From positions 65,142 through 129,141 of the forward strand of contig JAKVBX010000009.1 of assembly GCA_022446795.1 (NCBI GenBank): a stretch of 64,000 bases of DNA, read 5' to 3'. The translations under genes were made by a program, and so were the position numbers. The notes below the pieces were generated by a model. That model saw nothing but the letters and a program-made list of their open reading frames with translations. It was not told the origin of the DNA and ran no database searches. Numbering within the stretch: position 1 is the stretch's first letter; every line of letters starts with the position of its first letter. Shown here piece after piece: positions 53,293-63,534 of the stretch. Source of the stretch: Phycisphaerales bacterium (GTDB taxonomy: Bacteria > Planctomycetota > Phycisphaerae > Phycisphaerales > SM1A02).

Positions 53293-53509
53293 GACAAATT
53301 GCTCCTAGAGAGGCTGGAATGGGGCCGCTTGACGCCTTGCCAAGCCTTGAGACCCCGAATCCGGGCGCTATATGAAACCGTACATTCTTTTTCGTTATAG
53401 CTGACCGACAGGGGGCCGTTTTTCTTACCGAAATCGGCTGTGCCATCGATCTTATGCAATAAGAACCCATGGCTCCAGGTGGCCCTGGGACCACTGGGCC
53501 AAGTCCAAA
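53293..53509. other. AT-rich intergenic region before pilB, presumed operon promoter
   Basis: The stretch between pilT and pilB is clearly richer in A/T than its surroundings. On the minus strand it has GCTATAAC and CATATAGC as -10-like sequences, but no confident -35 partner and no clear -24/-12 pair. I mark it as the likely promoter region without choosing a site. Confidence 0.4.
53471..53500 (-). terminator. Candidate terminator after pilT
   Basis: An imperfect hairpin (GGC-CCAG-TGG arms around an 8-nt centre with one bulged base each side) begins 10 nt after the pilT stop and is followed on the minus strand by GGTTCTTATT. Moderate support. Confidence 0.35.
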
Positions 53510-54625
53510 TCAGTCCTTGGCGTCTTCCAGATCCAGCTCCGGACGACCCACGGTCTGGCCCGAACGGTGCACCCGGTTGGTGAGCTCACCTGGATCGCGA
53601 GCCTTGTCCACCATCTCCTCGGCCGAGATCATGCCACGCTCGAAGAGGCTGAACAGGTTGTCATCCAGGAGCTGCATGCCGAATTTTCGGCCGGTCTGGA
53701 TGGCCGAATCGATCCGGAAGGTCTTGTTCTCGCGGATCAGGTTCGAGATGGCCGGGGTCACCACCAGGAACTCATAGGAGGCCACCCGGCCGGGCTTGTC
53801 GCACCGGGCCAGCAGGACCTGCGAGAGGACCGCCACCAGCGAGGTGGACAGCTGGACCCGGACCTGGGCCTGCTGGTTGGTTGGAAAGGCATCGATGATT
53901 CGGTTGATGGTGCCCGCAGCACCCGTGGTGTGCAGGGTGGCGAACACGAGGTGGCCCGTCTCGGCCGCCCGAATGGCCGCCTCGATGGTCTCCAGGTCAC
54001 GCATTTCGCCCACCAGGATCACGTCGGGGTCCGAACGCAGCACGCGGCGAAGGGCTTCCTCGAAGGTCGGGACATCCGCCCCCACCTCACGCTGGTTGAC
54101 CACCGACCGCTTGTGCGTGTGGTAGTACTCGATGGGATCCTCGACCGTGACGATATGCCGATCGAACTCGGTGTTGATGTAGTCCACCATCGTGGCCAGC
54201 GACGTCGTCTTGCCCGATCCGGTGGGCCCTGTCACGACGAACAGGCCACGAGGACGACGAATCAACTCCCTGCAGATTGGCGGCAAGCCGATCTGATCAA
54301 AGGTCAGGAATTCATTGGGGATCAAGCGAAGCACGAGCGAGACGTCGCCACGCTGCCGGAAGACCGAGACACGGAAGCGAGCCGCCTCGCCAAAGGCGAA
54401 GCCGAAGTCCGTTCCGCCGATTTCCTGCAGTTCCTGCTGGTTCCGCTCGGGCGTGATCGACTTCATCAGGGCGACGCAGTCATCAGAATCCAGAACCTTG
54501 GTGTCGAGATTCCGAAGCTTGCCGTTCAGGCGCAGCGTCGGTTTCCGCCCCACCGAGATGTGAAGGTCGGAGGCGTCCTGCTTGACGACGGTGTCCAACA
54601 GCCGGTCAATCTGCATGGTGGACAT
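53510..54625 (-). CDS. pilT: PilT-type retraction ATPase
   Basis: The protein has 371 residues, the typical PilT size. Residues 1-110 form the PAS-like N-domain (DASDLHISVGRKPTLRLNG). Walker A GPTGSGKTTS is at 133-142; the Asp/Glu box VEDPIEYYHTHKRSVVNQRE, Walker B ILVGEMRDLETIEAAIRAAE and the His box TGHLVFATLHTTGA follow. The AIRAAETGH segment is the PilT signature that distinguishes it from PilB. It depolymerises type IV pili. Its presence argues that the locus encodes, at least in part, a retractable pilus and not only a secretion pseudopilus. It lies 34 nt after the second ATPase gene. Confidence 0.95.
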   Translation of the reverse strand: MSTMQIDRLLDTVVKQDASDLHISVGRKPTLRLNGKLRNLDTKVLDSDDCVALMKSITPERNQQELQEIGGTDFGFAFGEAARFRVSVFRQRGDVSLVLRLIPNEFLTFDQIGLPPICRELIRRPRGLFVVTGPTGSGKTTSLATMVDYINTEFDRHIVTVEDPIEYYHTHKRSVVNQREVGADVPTFEEALRRVLRSDPDVILVGEMRDLETIEAAIRAAETGHLVFATLHTTGAAGTINRIIDAFPTNQQAQVRVQLSTSLVAVLSQVLLARCDKPGRVASYEFLVVTPAISNLIRENKTFRIDSAIQTGRKFGMQLLDDNLFSLFERGMISAEEMVDKARDPGELTNRVHRSGQTVGRPELDLEDAKD

Positions 54626-54659
54626 GGGTCAAGAACTCCTTCGCAAATCAAACACGGGA

Positions 54660-56396
54660 TCACGCCACATCGATGTTGGCCCCTACGAGCGTATCTGCCT
54701 GAGCGAACTTGGCGACCTCGCCAGGCGTGGTCGTTCCCTTGAGGATCTTCAATCGTCCATCTCCAAGCAAGTCCCGCATGCCGTTTCTGATCGCCGATTG
54801 GCGAATATCCGACACCGGGGCCCGTTCGAAGGCCATTTCCCGGATTTCCGTGGTCATTATCATCAGCTCGAAGATCGCCTGACGACCTCGGAACCCCAGC
54901 CCATTGCACTTGGGACAACCCACTGGGTCCATGATCTTGCCCTGGGCCTCCGACTCGGAGATGTTCATGAGCTTGAGCATCTTCTCGTCGAAGGACTCCG
55001 CCTCACGCTTGCAGGAACTGCAGAGCACCCGGATCAGCCGCTGGGCCATGATGGCCTGGATCGAACTGGCTGCCAGGTAGGGCTTCACACCCATGTCGAT
55101 CAGTCGAGTGATCGCTGACGGGGCATCATTGGTATGCAGGGTGGAGAACACCAGGTGGCCCGTCAAGGCGGCCTGGACCGCGATGTCGGCCACTTCCCGG
55201 TCACGGATCTCACCGATGAGAATCACGTTGGGAGCCTGTCGCAACATCGAGCGGAGAATGCTGGGGAAGGTCAGGCCGATCTCATCATTGACCTGGCACT
55301 GGTTGATCCCGGCGAAGCTGTATTCGATCGGATCCTCCGCCGTGATGATCTTGCGATCCGGCCGGTTGAGGACGTCCAAGGCGGAATACAAGGTGGTCGT
55401 CTTGCCTGAGCCGGTAGGACCGGTGACCAGGAAAATCCCGTTGGGACGGCGAATCACCCGGTTGAAGACATCAAGGTGATCCTGCTCGAAGCCCAGGGAC
55501 AGCAGACCCACCCGAGCGGAATCGGGGCGGAGAATACGCAGAACGACGGACTCACCGTGGTAGGCCGGGCAGCAGGAGACACGGAAGTCCACCTGCGATT
55601 CATCGATGAACATCTTGATTCGGCCGTCCTGGGGAACACGCCGTTCCGCGATGTTCACGCCGGCCATCAACTTCATGCGGGCCAGCAGGGCCGCCTGCAT
55701 CCGCTTGGGCAGCTTGTCCCGCACCACGCACACGCCGTCGATGCGATACCGGAGGACGACGCGGTCGGACATCGGTTCGATATGGATATCCGAGGCCCGT
55801 CCGCGAACGGCCTCGTGGATGATCTTCGTTGCCAACCGGACGATCGGAGCATCGTCTTCGCCACCGGAGATGTCCACCGAGGCATCCACGGAACGATCGA
55901 CCGTCACGTCGATCGATTCGGTCACCAGCGACTCCTGGGAGACGGCCTGGCCACCGCCCATCTGCGCGTCGATGAACTCCTTGATCGCGCTGCGGGGCGC
56001 GATGATCGTGTCCACTTCCATGTTCAGTCGGAAGCGAAGCAGATCGAGTAGTTCCAGATCCATTGGATCGTGGATGATGACCTGCATCCGGCCACTCTTC
56101 TGACCCGCTGGCAGCACGAGGTGCTTGCGAATCAGGTCCGTAGGCGCGGCATCGAGATCGACGTCCGCAACGTCCTCCGGCTCGGTGAGGCCGTTGAACT
56201 CCATGTCAAACTGCTCGGCGAGGGCCTCCGCAATCTGGACGTCGTTGCAGAAGCTCGCCTCGACGATGGCTTCGCCCAACCGCCGACCGGAGCCACGAGC
56301 CAGCGATAGCGCCTGCTCGAGTTGCTCGTCAGTGATCAGTTTCTGGCGGACGAGAATCTCGCCCAGCTTCAGTCGAACTCGGGGCTGCCTGGCCAT
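54660..56396 (-). CDS. Second PilB/GspE-type ATPase
   Basis: The protein has 578 residues. The N-domain (LKLGEILVRQKLITDEQLEQ; LGEAIVEASFCNDVQIAEAL) is MshEN-like. The ATPase part has ASDIHIEP, Walker A GPTGSGKTTT at 326-335, EDPIEYSFAGINQCQVNDEI, VILIGEIRDREVADIAVQAA, TGHLVFSTLHTNDA and the zinc site CSSCKREAES with CPKCNGLGFRGR. It is a divergent paralogue of the ATPase at 51490 and heads the pilT unit, so this bacterium has two extension ATPases close together, perhaps for different conditions or machines. It is divergent from coaB; a minus-strand CATACT at 56490-56485 could be its -10. Confidence 0.92.
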   Translation of the reverse strand: MARQPRVRLKLGEILVRQKLITDEQLEQALSLARGSGRRLGEAIVEASFCNDVQIAEALAEQFDMEFNGLTEPEDVADVDLDAAPTDLIRKHLVLPAGQKSGRMQVIIHDPMDLELLDLLRFRLNMEVDTIIAPRSAIKEFIDAQMGGGQAVSQESLVTESIDVTVDRSVDASVDISGGEDDAPIVRLATKIIHEAVRGRASDIHIEPMSDRVVLRYRIDGVCVVRDKLPKRMQAALLARMKLMAGVNIAERRVPQDGRIKMFIDESQVDFRVSCCPAYHGESVVLRILRPDSARVGLLSLGFEQDHLDVFNRVIRRPNGIFLVTGPTGSGKTTTLYSALDVLNRPDRKIITAEDPIEYSFAGINQCQVNDEIGLTFPSILRSMLRQAPNVILIGEIRDREVADIAVQAALTGHLVFSTLHTNDAPSAITRLIDMGVKPYLAASSIQAIMAQRLIRVLCSSCKREAESFDEKMLKLMNISESEAQGKIMDPVGCPKCNGLGFRGRQAIFELMIMTTEIREMAFERAPVSDIRQSAIRNGMRDLLGDGRLKILKGTTTPGEVAKFAQADTLVGANIDVA

Positions 56397-56535
56397 TGAT
56401 CATCCGTGGCTTGGGGAAGGGAAGGGCCCTGCCTGCTGGGGTCTCAGCAGCCGAAAACGCACCGGCCACCTCCTGAACAGGGTAGTATGGCGGCCCGCCT
56501 GACGCATCGCAACACGCGATTTCGCAGGTCTCGCC

Positions 56536-57267
56536 GTGGCGGATATACCGATGCCACCCCCTCCAGGCCCGACGCCCGAATCCGACCCGTCAACCAGTGC
56601 CATGCCACGGCTGCTGGTGACTGCCGGTCCCACTCGAGAACCCATCGATGCGGTCCGTTTTATCGGGAATCGATCCTCGGGACGGATGGGTCATGCCATC
56701 GCCACGGAAGCCGCTCGCCGTGGCTGGCCGACCACGCTGCTGCTGGGACCGGTGACCACGCCTGCACCCGATGGACCCCGGATCGAGCGATTTCAAACTG
56801 GAACTGAACTGCAGGACCTGCTCACGCACCACTGGCCCAGCCATGACATGCTGATCATGGCCGCCGCAGTAGCCGACTTCGTCCCGGAATCCCGACATGC
56901 CGGAAAACTGTCCCGCCGGGACGGCGACCTGGTGCTGACACTGAAGCCTGCACCGGATCTGCTCACGGCGCTGGCCAAGTCGCGTCGCCCCGACCAGACC
57001 ATGGTCGGATTCGCCCTCGAGGAAGCCGCCGACCTGCCCGAACGAGCCGCCGCCAAGCTTCAGCGCAAGAACCTGGACGCGATCGTCGCCAATCCACTGG
57101 CCGCCATGGAGGCCCCGGATGTCGATGCCACGCTGCTGACCCGGGATGGCGCCTGCATCGAGGCCCCCCCCGGCCTCTCCAAGCCGGCATTTGCCGCCTG
57201 GCTGCTGGATCACCTGGCCACCATCCACGACGGCACGCGAAGCTCCACGGACCGGTCGCTACCATGA
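56536..57267 (+). CDS. coaB: Phosphopantothenate-cysteine ligase (stand-alone CoaB)
   Basis: The protein has 243 residues from a GTG at 56536. The CoaB blocks are RLLVTAGPTREPIDAVRFIG followed by NRSSGRMGHAIA, MAAAVADFVP, LTLKPAPDLLTAL, VGFALEEA and KNLDAIVANP. The usual N-terminal CoaC flavoprotein half of CoaBC is missing; the start is preceded only by a Pro-rich 20-residue stretch. CoaB joins cysteine to 4'-phosphopantothenate in coenzyme A synthesis. A separate coaC must exist elsewhere. A TAGTAT element at 56483-56488 overlaps the minus-strand CATACT of the divergent ATPase gene. Confidence 0.9.
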   Translation: MADIPMPPPPGPTPESDPSTSAMPRLLVTAGPTREPIDAVRFIGNRSSGRMGHAIATEAARRGWPTTLLLGPVTTPAPDGPRIERFQTGTELQDLLTHHWPSHDMLIMAAAVADFVPESRHAGKLSRRDGDLVLTLKPAPDLLTALAKSRRPDQTMVGFALEEAADLPERAAAKLQRKNLDAIVANPLAAMEAPDVDATLLTRDGACIEAPPGLSKPAFAAWLLDHLATIHDGTRSSTDRSLP

Positions 57268-57274
57268 CGCCCTC

Positions 57275-58888
57275 ATGTCGATAACCGAGCACGACAACTC
57301 GCATCCCACCCGACCCCGAACCACCGCCGCCGTGTTCAGCATCGTCGCCTCGATCCTGATCGCGATCCTGCTCGCCGTCAGTCTCGCCGGTATCGGGGCA
57401 CACCACGATGATGACCATGGCCACGGCGATGACGCGGTTCACGCCGAGGTCGCCGCCGAGACCGCCGACGGCGAGTTGCCCAAGCCCGGTGACATCTATC
57501 CGCAGACGGCTGTCACCGCGGAAGACACCCAGGACGCCACGGCTGCCCAGAACAAGATGCCGGCCCTCTGGGGCCTGGGCATCATTCCCTTCGTGCTGCT
57601 GCTGGGGTCCATCGCGGTCCTGCCCCTCATCCCGGCCACGGAACACTGGTGGCACAGCAACCTGAGCCGCTACCTCGTCGCGATGGCACTGGCCCTCTGC
57701 ACGATCGCGTTCTACTGGCTGGTGATGGATTTTGGCCGTGTCGGGCACATGCTCGACCATGCGCTGCTGGAGGAATACATCCCATTCATCGTGCTGTTGT
57801 TCAGCCTGTACGTCATCAGCGGCGGTATCCACCTCGGCGGCGACGTTCATGCCTCACCACGCACCAACACGTCGTTCCTCGCCATCGGGTTCCTGATCGC
57901 CTCGTTCATCGGCACGACCGGCGCCAGCATGCTGCTGATCCGACCGCTGCTCAAGACGAATCGCGAGCGTCGCTACAAGGTCCACACCGTGGTCATGTTC
58001 ATCTTCCTGGTGAGCAACATCGGCGGCACGCTGCTTCCGATCGGCGACCCACCGCTCTTCCTGGGCTACCTCCAGGGCGTCCCCTTCTTCTGGACCTTCG
58101 GCCTCTGGTTCGAATGGATCGTTGCGGGCGTGATTCTGCTGGTGGTGTACTACGTCTGGGACTCCATCCTGTTCCGGCGTGAAGCCGAGGTGGTCCGGGT
58201 GTTCTCCCGAGCCAACGTGCAACCCCTGCGAATCTCCGGCGGACTGAACTTCCTCTGGCTCGTGGGCGTCATCTGCTGCGTGGCCTTCATCAATCCGCAG
58301 AACCCGCTGCCCTTCTTCAACTGGACACCATTCCCCTTCCTTCGTGAACTGGGCATGATGGCCCTGGTCGCGATATCCCTGGTGGCCACGCGGAAGGCGA
58401 TCCGCGAGGCCAACCAGTTCGACTACCACGCCATCATCGAGGTTGCCGCGATCTTCGTCGGGATCTTCATCACCATGCAGGTACCCCTCGACGTCCTGAA
58501 AGCCGCCGGAACCGAAATCACGACGGTGATCAACGAACCCTGGCAGTACTTCTGGATCACCGGCGGACTCTCCAGCGTCCTGGACAACGCGCCCACCTAC
58601 CTGGTCTTCTTCAAGCTGGCCGAAACCGGTGTCAACCCGGAAGGCACGCTGATGCTCATGCTGCTTGGCGGCGAATCCATTCCCGTTGATCTGCTGGTCG
58701 CGATCAGCCTCGGCGCCGTGTTCCTGGGCGCCATGACCTACATCGGCAATGGCCCCAATTTCATGGTCAAGGCCATCGCCGAGCAGGCGGGCGTGCAGAT
58801 GCCGTCCTTCTTCGGGTTCGTCTTCAAGTACAGCATCCCGGTGCTGCTGCCCGTATTCATCCTGATCACGGTGATCTTCCTGCTCTAG
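57275..58888 (+). CDS. NhaD/CitMHS-type sodium:proton antiporter
   Basis: The protein has 537 residues from the ATG at 57275, 7 nt after coaB. About twelve hydrophobic segments are visible. FLVSNIGGTLLPIGDPPLFLGYLQG is the NhaD/ArsB hairpin motif, and SSVLDNAPTYLVFFKLAE in the second half is its counterpart with the conserved D-N-A-P. These transporters exchange sodium for protons. After the first transmembrane helix there is an exposed HHDDDHGHGDD cluster (residues 43-53) followed by an acidic loop, not typical for the family. Probably co-transcribed with coaB, thiS and thiG. Confidence 0.87.
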   Translation: MSITEHDNSHPTRPRTTAAVFSIVASILIAILLAVSLAGIGAHHDDDHGHGDDAVHAEVAAETADGELPKPGDIYPQTAVTAEDTQDATAAQNKMPALWGLGIIPFVLLLGSIAVLPLIPATEHWWHSNLSRYLVAMALALCTIAFYWLVMDFGRVGHMLDHALLEEYIPFIVLLFSLYVISGGIHLGGDVHASPRTNTSFLAIGFLIASFIGTTGASMLLIRPLLKTNRERRYKVHTVVMFIFLVSNIGGTLLPIGDPPLFLGYLQGVPFFWTFGLWFEWIVAGVILLVVYYVWDSILFRREAEVVRVFSRANVQPLRISGGLNFLWLVGVICCVAFINPQNPLPFFNWTPFPFLRELGMMALVAISLVATRKAIREANQFDYHAIIEVAAIFVGIFITMQVPLDVLKAAGTEITTVINEPWQYFWITGGLSSVLDNAPTYLVFFKLAETGVNPEGTLMLMLLGGESIPVDLLVAISLGAVFLGAMTYIGNGPNFMVKAIAEQAGVQMPSFFGFVFKYSIPVLLPVFILITVIFLL

Positions 58889-58906
58889 GGCGGCTACCAT
58901 GCCTCG

Positions 58907-59104
58907 ATGCAGGTGACGATCAACGGCGAACCGAAACAGCTCGCGGGCGAGACGATCGAGGCGGTCCTGGCGGAGTTGGGACTTCTCGACAAGCCCTGCG
59001 CCGTGGAGGTCAACCGACAGCTCGTGCCGGCCCGTGATCGCAGCGAGCATCGCCTCGCGGACGGGGACTCGATCGAGATCGTCACCCTCGTCGGCGGTGG
59101 ATGA
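58907..59104 (+). CDS. thiS: Sulfur carrier protein ThiS
   Basis: The protein has 65 residues and the beta-grasp pattern: MQVTINGEPKQLAGETIEAV, CAVEVNRQLVPARD, DGDSIEIVTLVGGG. The C-terminal Gly-Gly is thiocarboxylated to donate sulfur for the thiazole ring. It is 18 nt after the antiporter gene and 24 nt before thiG. Confidence 0.93.
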   Translation: MQVTINGEPKQLAGETIEAVLAELGLLDKPCAVEVNRQLVPARDRSEHRLADGDSIEIVTLVGGG

Positions 59105-59128
59105 GGATCCAGGGAAGGAGACGGAGAC

Positions 59129-59992
59129 ATGGTGACAGAAGTGGACATCGACACCCGGGAAGCCACGCCGATCCAGATCGGCCCGTGCACGCTGACCAGT
59201 CGCCTGATTGCCGGCACCGGGAAGTACGAGAACTACGAGATCATGCAGGCGGCCCTGGCCGCCTCCGGATGCAGTGCCGTCACCGTCGCCGTGCGCCGGG
59301 AACGGCTCGTCGACGACCAGGGGCGTTCCATCCTGGACTTCCTGGATCTCGACCGATACACCATCCTCCCCAATACGGCCGGGTGTTTCAGTGCCGACGA
59401 CGCGATCCGCGTTTCCCGCCTGGGACGTGACCTGCTGGAACAACTGGACAACGCCGGGCAACACTGGGTCAAGCTCGAGGTCCTGGGTGATCGCACGACA
59501 CTGCTGCCCGATCCGGTCGGCACGCTCGAAGCCTGCCGCGAACTCGTGGCCGATGGTTTCCAGGTGCTGTGCTACACCAGCGATGATCCGATCATCGCGG
59601 CCCGGCTTCGTGACGCAGGCGCCGCTTGTGTCATGCCGGCCGGCAGTCCCATCGGTTCCGGCCGCGGCATCGCCAATCCACCGGCCATCCACCTGGTACG
59701 ACAGGTCCTCAAGGACCCGGAGCATGGTGGCGATCCCGACTACCCGCTGATCGTGGATGCCGGCGTGGGCACACCCAGCGACGTCACCGTCGCGATGGAA
59801 CTCGGTGCCGATGGCGTGCTTCTCAATACCGGGATCGCCCATGCTGAAGATCCCGTGAGAATGGCAACCGCCATGCGACTGGCCTGCCTGGCTGGATACC
59901 ACGGTGCCCGGAGCGGGCGGATTCCGCGCAAGCTGCATGCCACGGCCTCGAGCCCATGGGAAGGCATGATCACCACCATTCCCGGCGAGTGA
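59129..59992 (+). CDS. thiG: Thiazole synthase ThiG
   Basis: The protein has 287 residues. [57 protein letters not shown] (Schiff-base Lys), [15 protein letters not shown] and [20 protein letters not shown] followed by [11 protein letters not shown] are diagnostic. It builds the thiazole phosphate from deoxyxylulose phosphate, dehydroglycine and ThiS thiocarboxylate. ThiH/ThiO and ThiF are not in the window. A strong terminator follows. Confidence 0.96.
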   Translation: MVTEVDIDTREATPIQIGPCTLTSRLIAGTGKYENYEIMQAALAASGCSAVTVAVRRERLVDDQGRSILDFLDLDRYTILPNTAGCFSADDAIRVSRLGRDLLEQLDNAGQHWVKLEVLGDRTTLLPDPVGTLEACRELVADGFQVLCYTSDDPIIAARLRDAGAACVMPAGSPIGSGRGIANPPAIHLVRQVLKDPEHGGDPDYPLIVDAGVGTPSDVTVAMELGADGVLLNTGIAHAEDPVRMATAMRLACLAGYHGARSGRIPRKLHATASSPWEGMITTIPGE

Positions 59993-60053
59993 GCATGGCG
60001 CACAGCCGGCTGGTACCCTGCCCGCGTCTCCGCTGTGGTAGGTGGACGACCTT

Positions 60054-60086
60054 CGCCCCGGGCTTCGGCCCGGGGCGTTCTTTATT
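60054..60086 (+). terminator. Rho-independent terminator after thiG
   Basis: A perfect 10-bp G/C stem (CGCCCCGGGC / GCCCGGGGCG) with a stable TTCG tetraloop is followed by TTCTTTATT. It stands 62 nt after the thiG stop and faces rightward; on the minus strand there is no T tract. Confidence 0.85.
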
Positions 60087-60110
60087 CTGGTGATTCAATC
60101 CGGTCGCCCG

Positions 60111-61502
60111 CTATTCCTCGACCCGCTCCCCGAGCAAGGCCGAGACGTCGGTCACCTTCTCCGCAACCGTGTCCGCATCGGGCCCCTCGAGATTCAGTCG
60201 GAGCAGTGGTTCCGTGTTGCTCGCTCGCACGTTGCACCACCACTCGCCCAGGTCCACGGTCACCCCGTCGAGGGTATCCGTCTTGGCATCGGGATAGGCC
60301 GCCACCAGGGATGCCATCGCAGCGTCCTTGTCCGGCGTCTCGAAGTTGATCTCGCCGGACTGCAGGTACCGACGAGTCGGGGCGATGGCCTCGCTCATCG
60401 TGCCATCGAAGTCCAGCAGGTTCGAGATCACCGCGGCAAACGCCATCGCGCCGGAGTCGGCAAAGAAGTTGTCCCGGAAGTAGAAGTGACCCGACAGTTC
60501 GCCGCCGAAGATCGCATTGGTCTCCCTGGCCTTTCCCTTCATGAACACGTGGCCGACCCGGGAGCGATGCGGCTCGCCGCCATGTTCCATGATCATCTCC
60601 GGCACCGAGTGACTGGACCTCAGGTCGTAGACGATGCTGCCGCCGGGATCCTGCGCCAGGAAGCCCGCCGCCAGCCAGGCGGTCAGCAGATCGCACCCGA
60701 CCGGCGTTCCGAGTTCGTCAACCACCATGCAGCGATCGGCATCGCCATCGAAGCAGATCCCCACCGCGGCCCCTTCCGCCACGACGCCGTCGCGGACCTG
60801 GCGAAGATTGGCTTCCACGAGTGGATTGGGCTCATGGACGAACACGCCCTTGTCATTCTCGAAGTTGATGGGCACGACCTCCAGGCCCGGCACATCCCCG
60901 AAGACCTTGGGCATGAAGGTCCCCGCCATGCCGTTGGAGGCATCCACGACGACCTTGAGGTGCTGCTTCCCACTCAGCAGGTCGGGATGCAGGAAGCGGT
61001 GCACGTGATCCGTGTAGGCCGCCCACAGGTCCTCGGAGGTTTCCCCACCGTTGCCATCACCATGACCATCGCTCTGCTCGGCGTATTGCTGGATGATTTC
61101 CAGGCCGCTGCCCTTGCCCACGGGCTTGGCTTCCACCCGGCTGATCTTGAATCCGTTGTACTGGATCGGATTGTGCGACGCGGTCGTCTGCACACCACCG
61201 GCGGCATCCAGGTGATTCACGGCGAAGTAGATGAAGGGCGTATCCACCAGGCCCACGTCCACGACGTCGGCACCGGCCGCACGCAATCCCGCCTTGAGGG
61301 CCGCCACCAGTTCGGGCGAATGGGGCCGCATGTCGTGTCCGACGACGATCCGGCGGGCGCCATCCCCCGTCCGACCGGCGGCCTCCGACTCCTCCAGCAG
61401 CAAGCGGCCGGTTCCGAATCCGATCCGACGGGCGACGTCTGCATTCAACGGGTCCGGAACGGTGGCCCGCACGTCATACGCTTTGAAAACCTTGTCAAGC
61501 AT
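60111..61502 (-). CDS. Phosphomannomutase/phosphoglucomutase
   Basis: The protein has 463 residues of the alpha-D-phosphohexomutase family. FKAYDVRATVPDPL at the N-terminus, the phosphoserine loop QTTASHNPIQYNGFKIS, the magnesium loop ICFDGDADRCMVV, the sugar-specificity loop GGELSGHFYFRD (GEMSGH in PMM/PGM) and the phosphate loop RASNTEPLLRLNLE are all visible. It interconverts hexose 1- and 6-phosphates for surface polysaccharide precursors. An insert around 145-157 (SDGHGDGNGGETSE) is unusual. Single gene, 19 nt after the helicase gene and possibly in the same unit. Confidence 0.92.
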   Translation of the reverse strand: MLDKVFKAYDVRATVPDPLNADVARRIGFGTGRLLLEESEAAGRTGDGARRIVVGHDMRPHSPELVAALKAGLRAAGADVVDVGLVDTPFIYFAVNHLDAAGGVQTTASHNPIQYNGFKISRVEAKPVGKGSGLEIIQQYAEQSDGHGDGNGGETSEDLWAAYTDHVHRFLHPDLLSGKQHLKVVVDASNGMAGTFMPKVFGDVPGLEVVPINFENDKGVFVHEPNPLVEANLRQVRDGVVAEGAAVGICFDGDADRCMVVDELGTPVGCDLLTAWLAAGFLAQDPGGSIVYDLRSSHSVPEMIMEHGGEPHRSRVGHVFMKGKARETNAIFGGELSGHFYFRDNFFADSGAMAFAAVISNLLDFDGTMSEAIAPTRRYLQSGEINFETPDKDAAMASLVAAYPDAKTDTLDGVTVDLGEWWCNVRASNTEPLLRLNLEGPDADTVAEKVTDVSALLGERVEE

Positions 61503-61521
61503 GGGCGAAGTCTACCCGGTC

Positions 61522-63523
<2,002 letters not shown>

Positions 63524-63534
<11 letters not shown>

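Noticed and set aside
53300-53430. Possible sigma-54 promoter (TGGCAC and TTGGCA sequences) before pilB
   Set aside because: Neither is followed by a proper TTGC at the -12 spacing; without a match I report only the region.
53214-53459. Short minus-strand frame starting in the pilB promoter region
   Set aside because: It overlaps the pilB start in another frame and its translation shows no conserved pattern; the AT-rich region is better explained as a promoter.
57854-59938. 694-codon open frame on the minus strand across the antiporter, thiS and thiG
   Set aside because: It is exactly antisense to three well-supported genes, has His/Asp/Gly-rich low-complexity translation and no family motif; such shadows arise from high-GC third positions.
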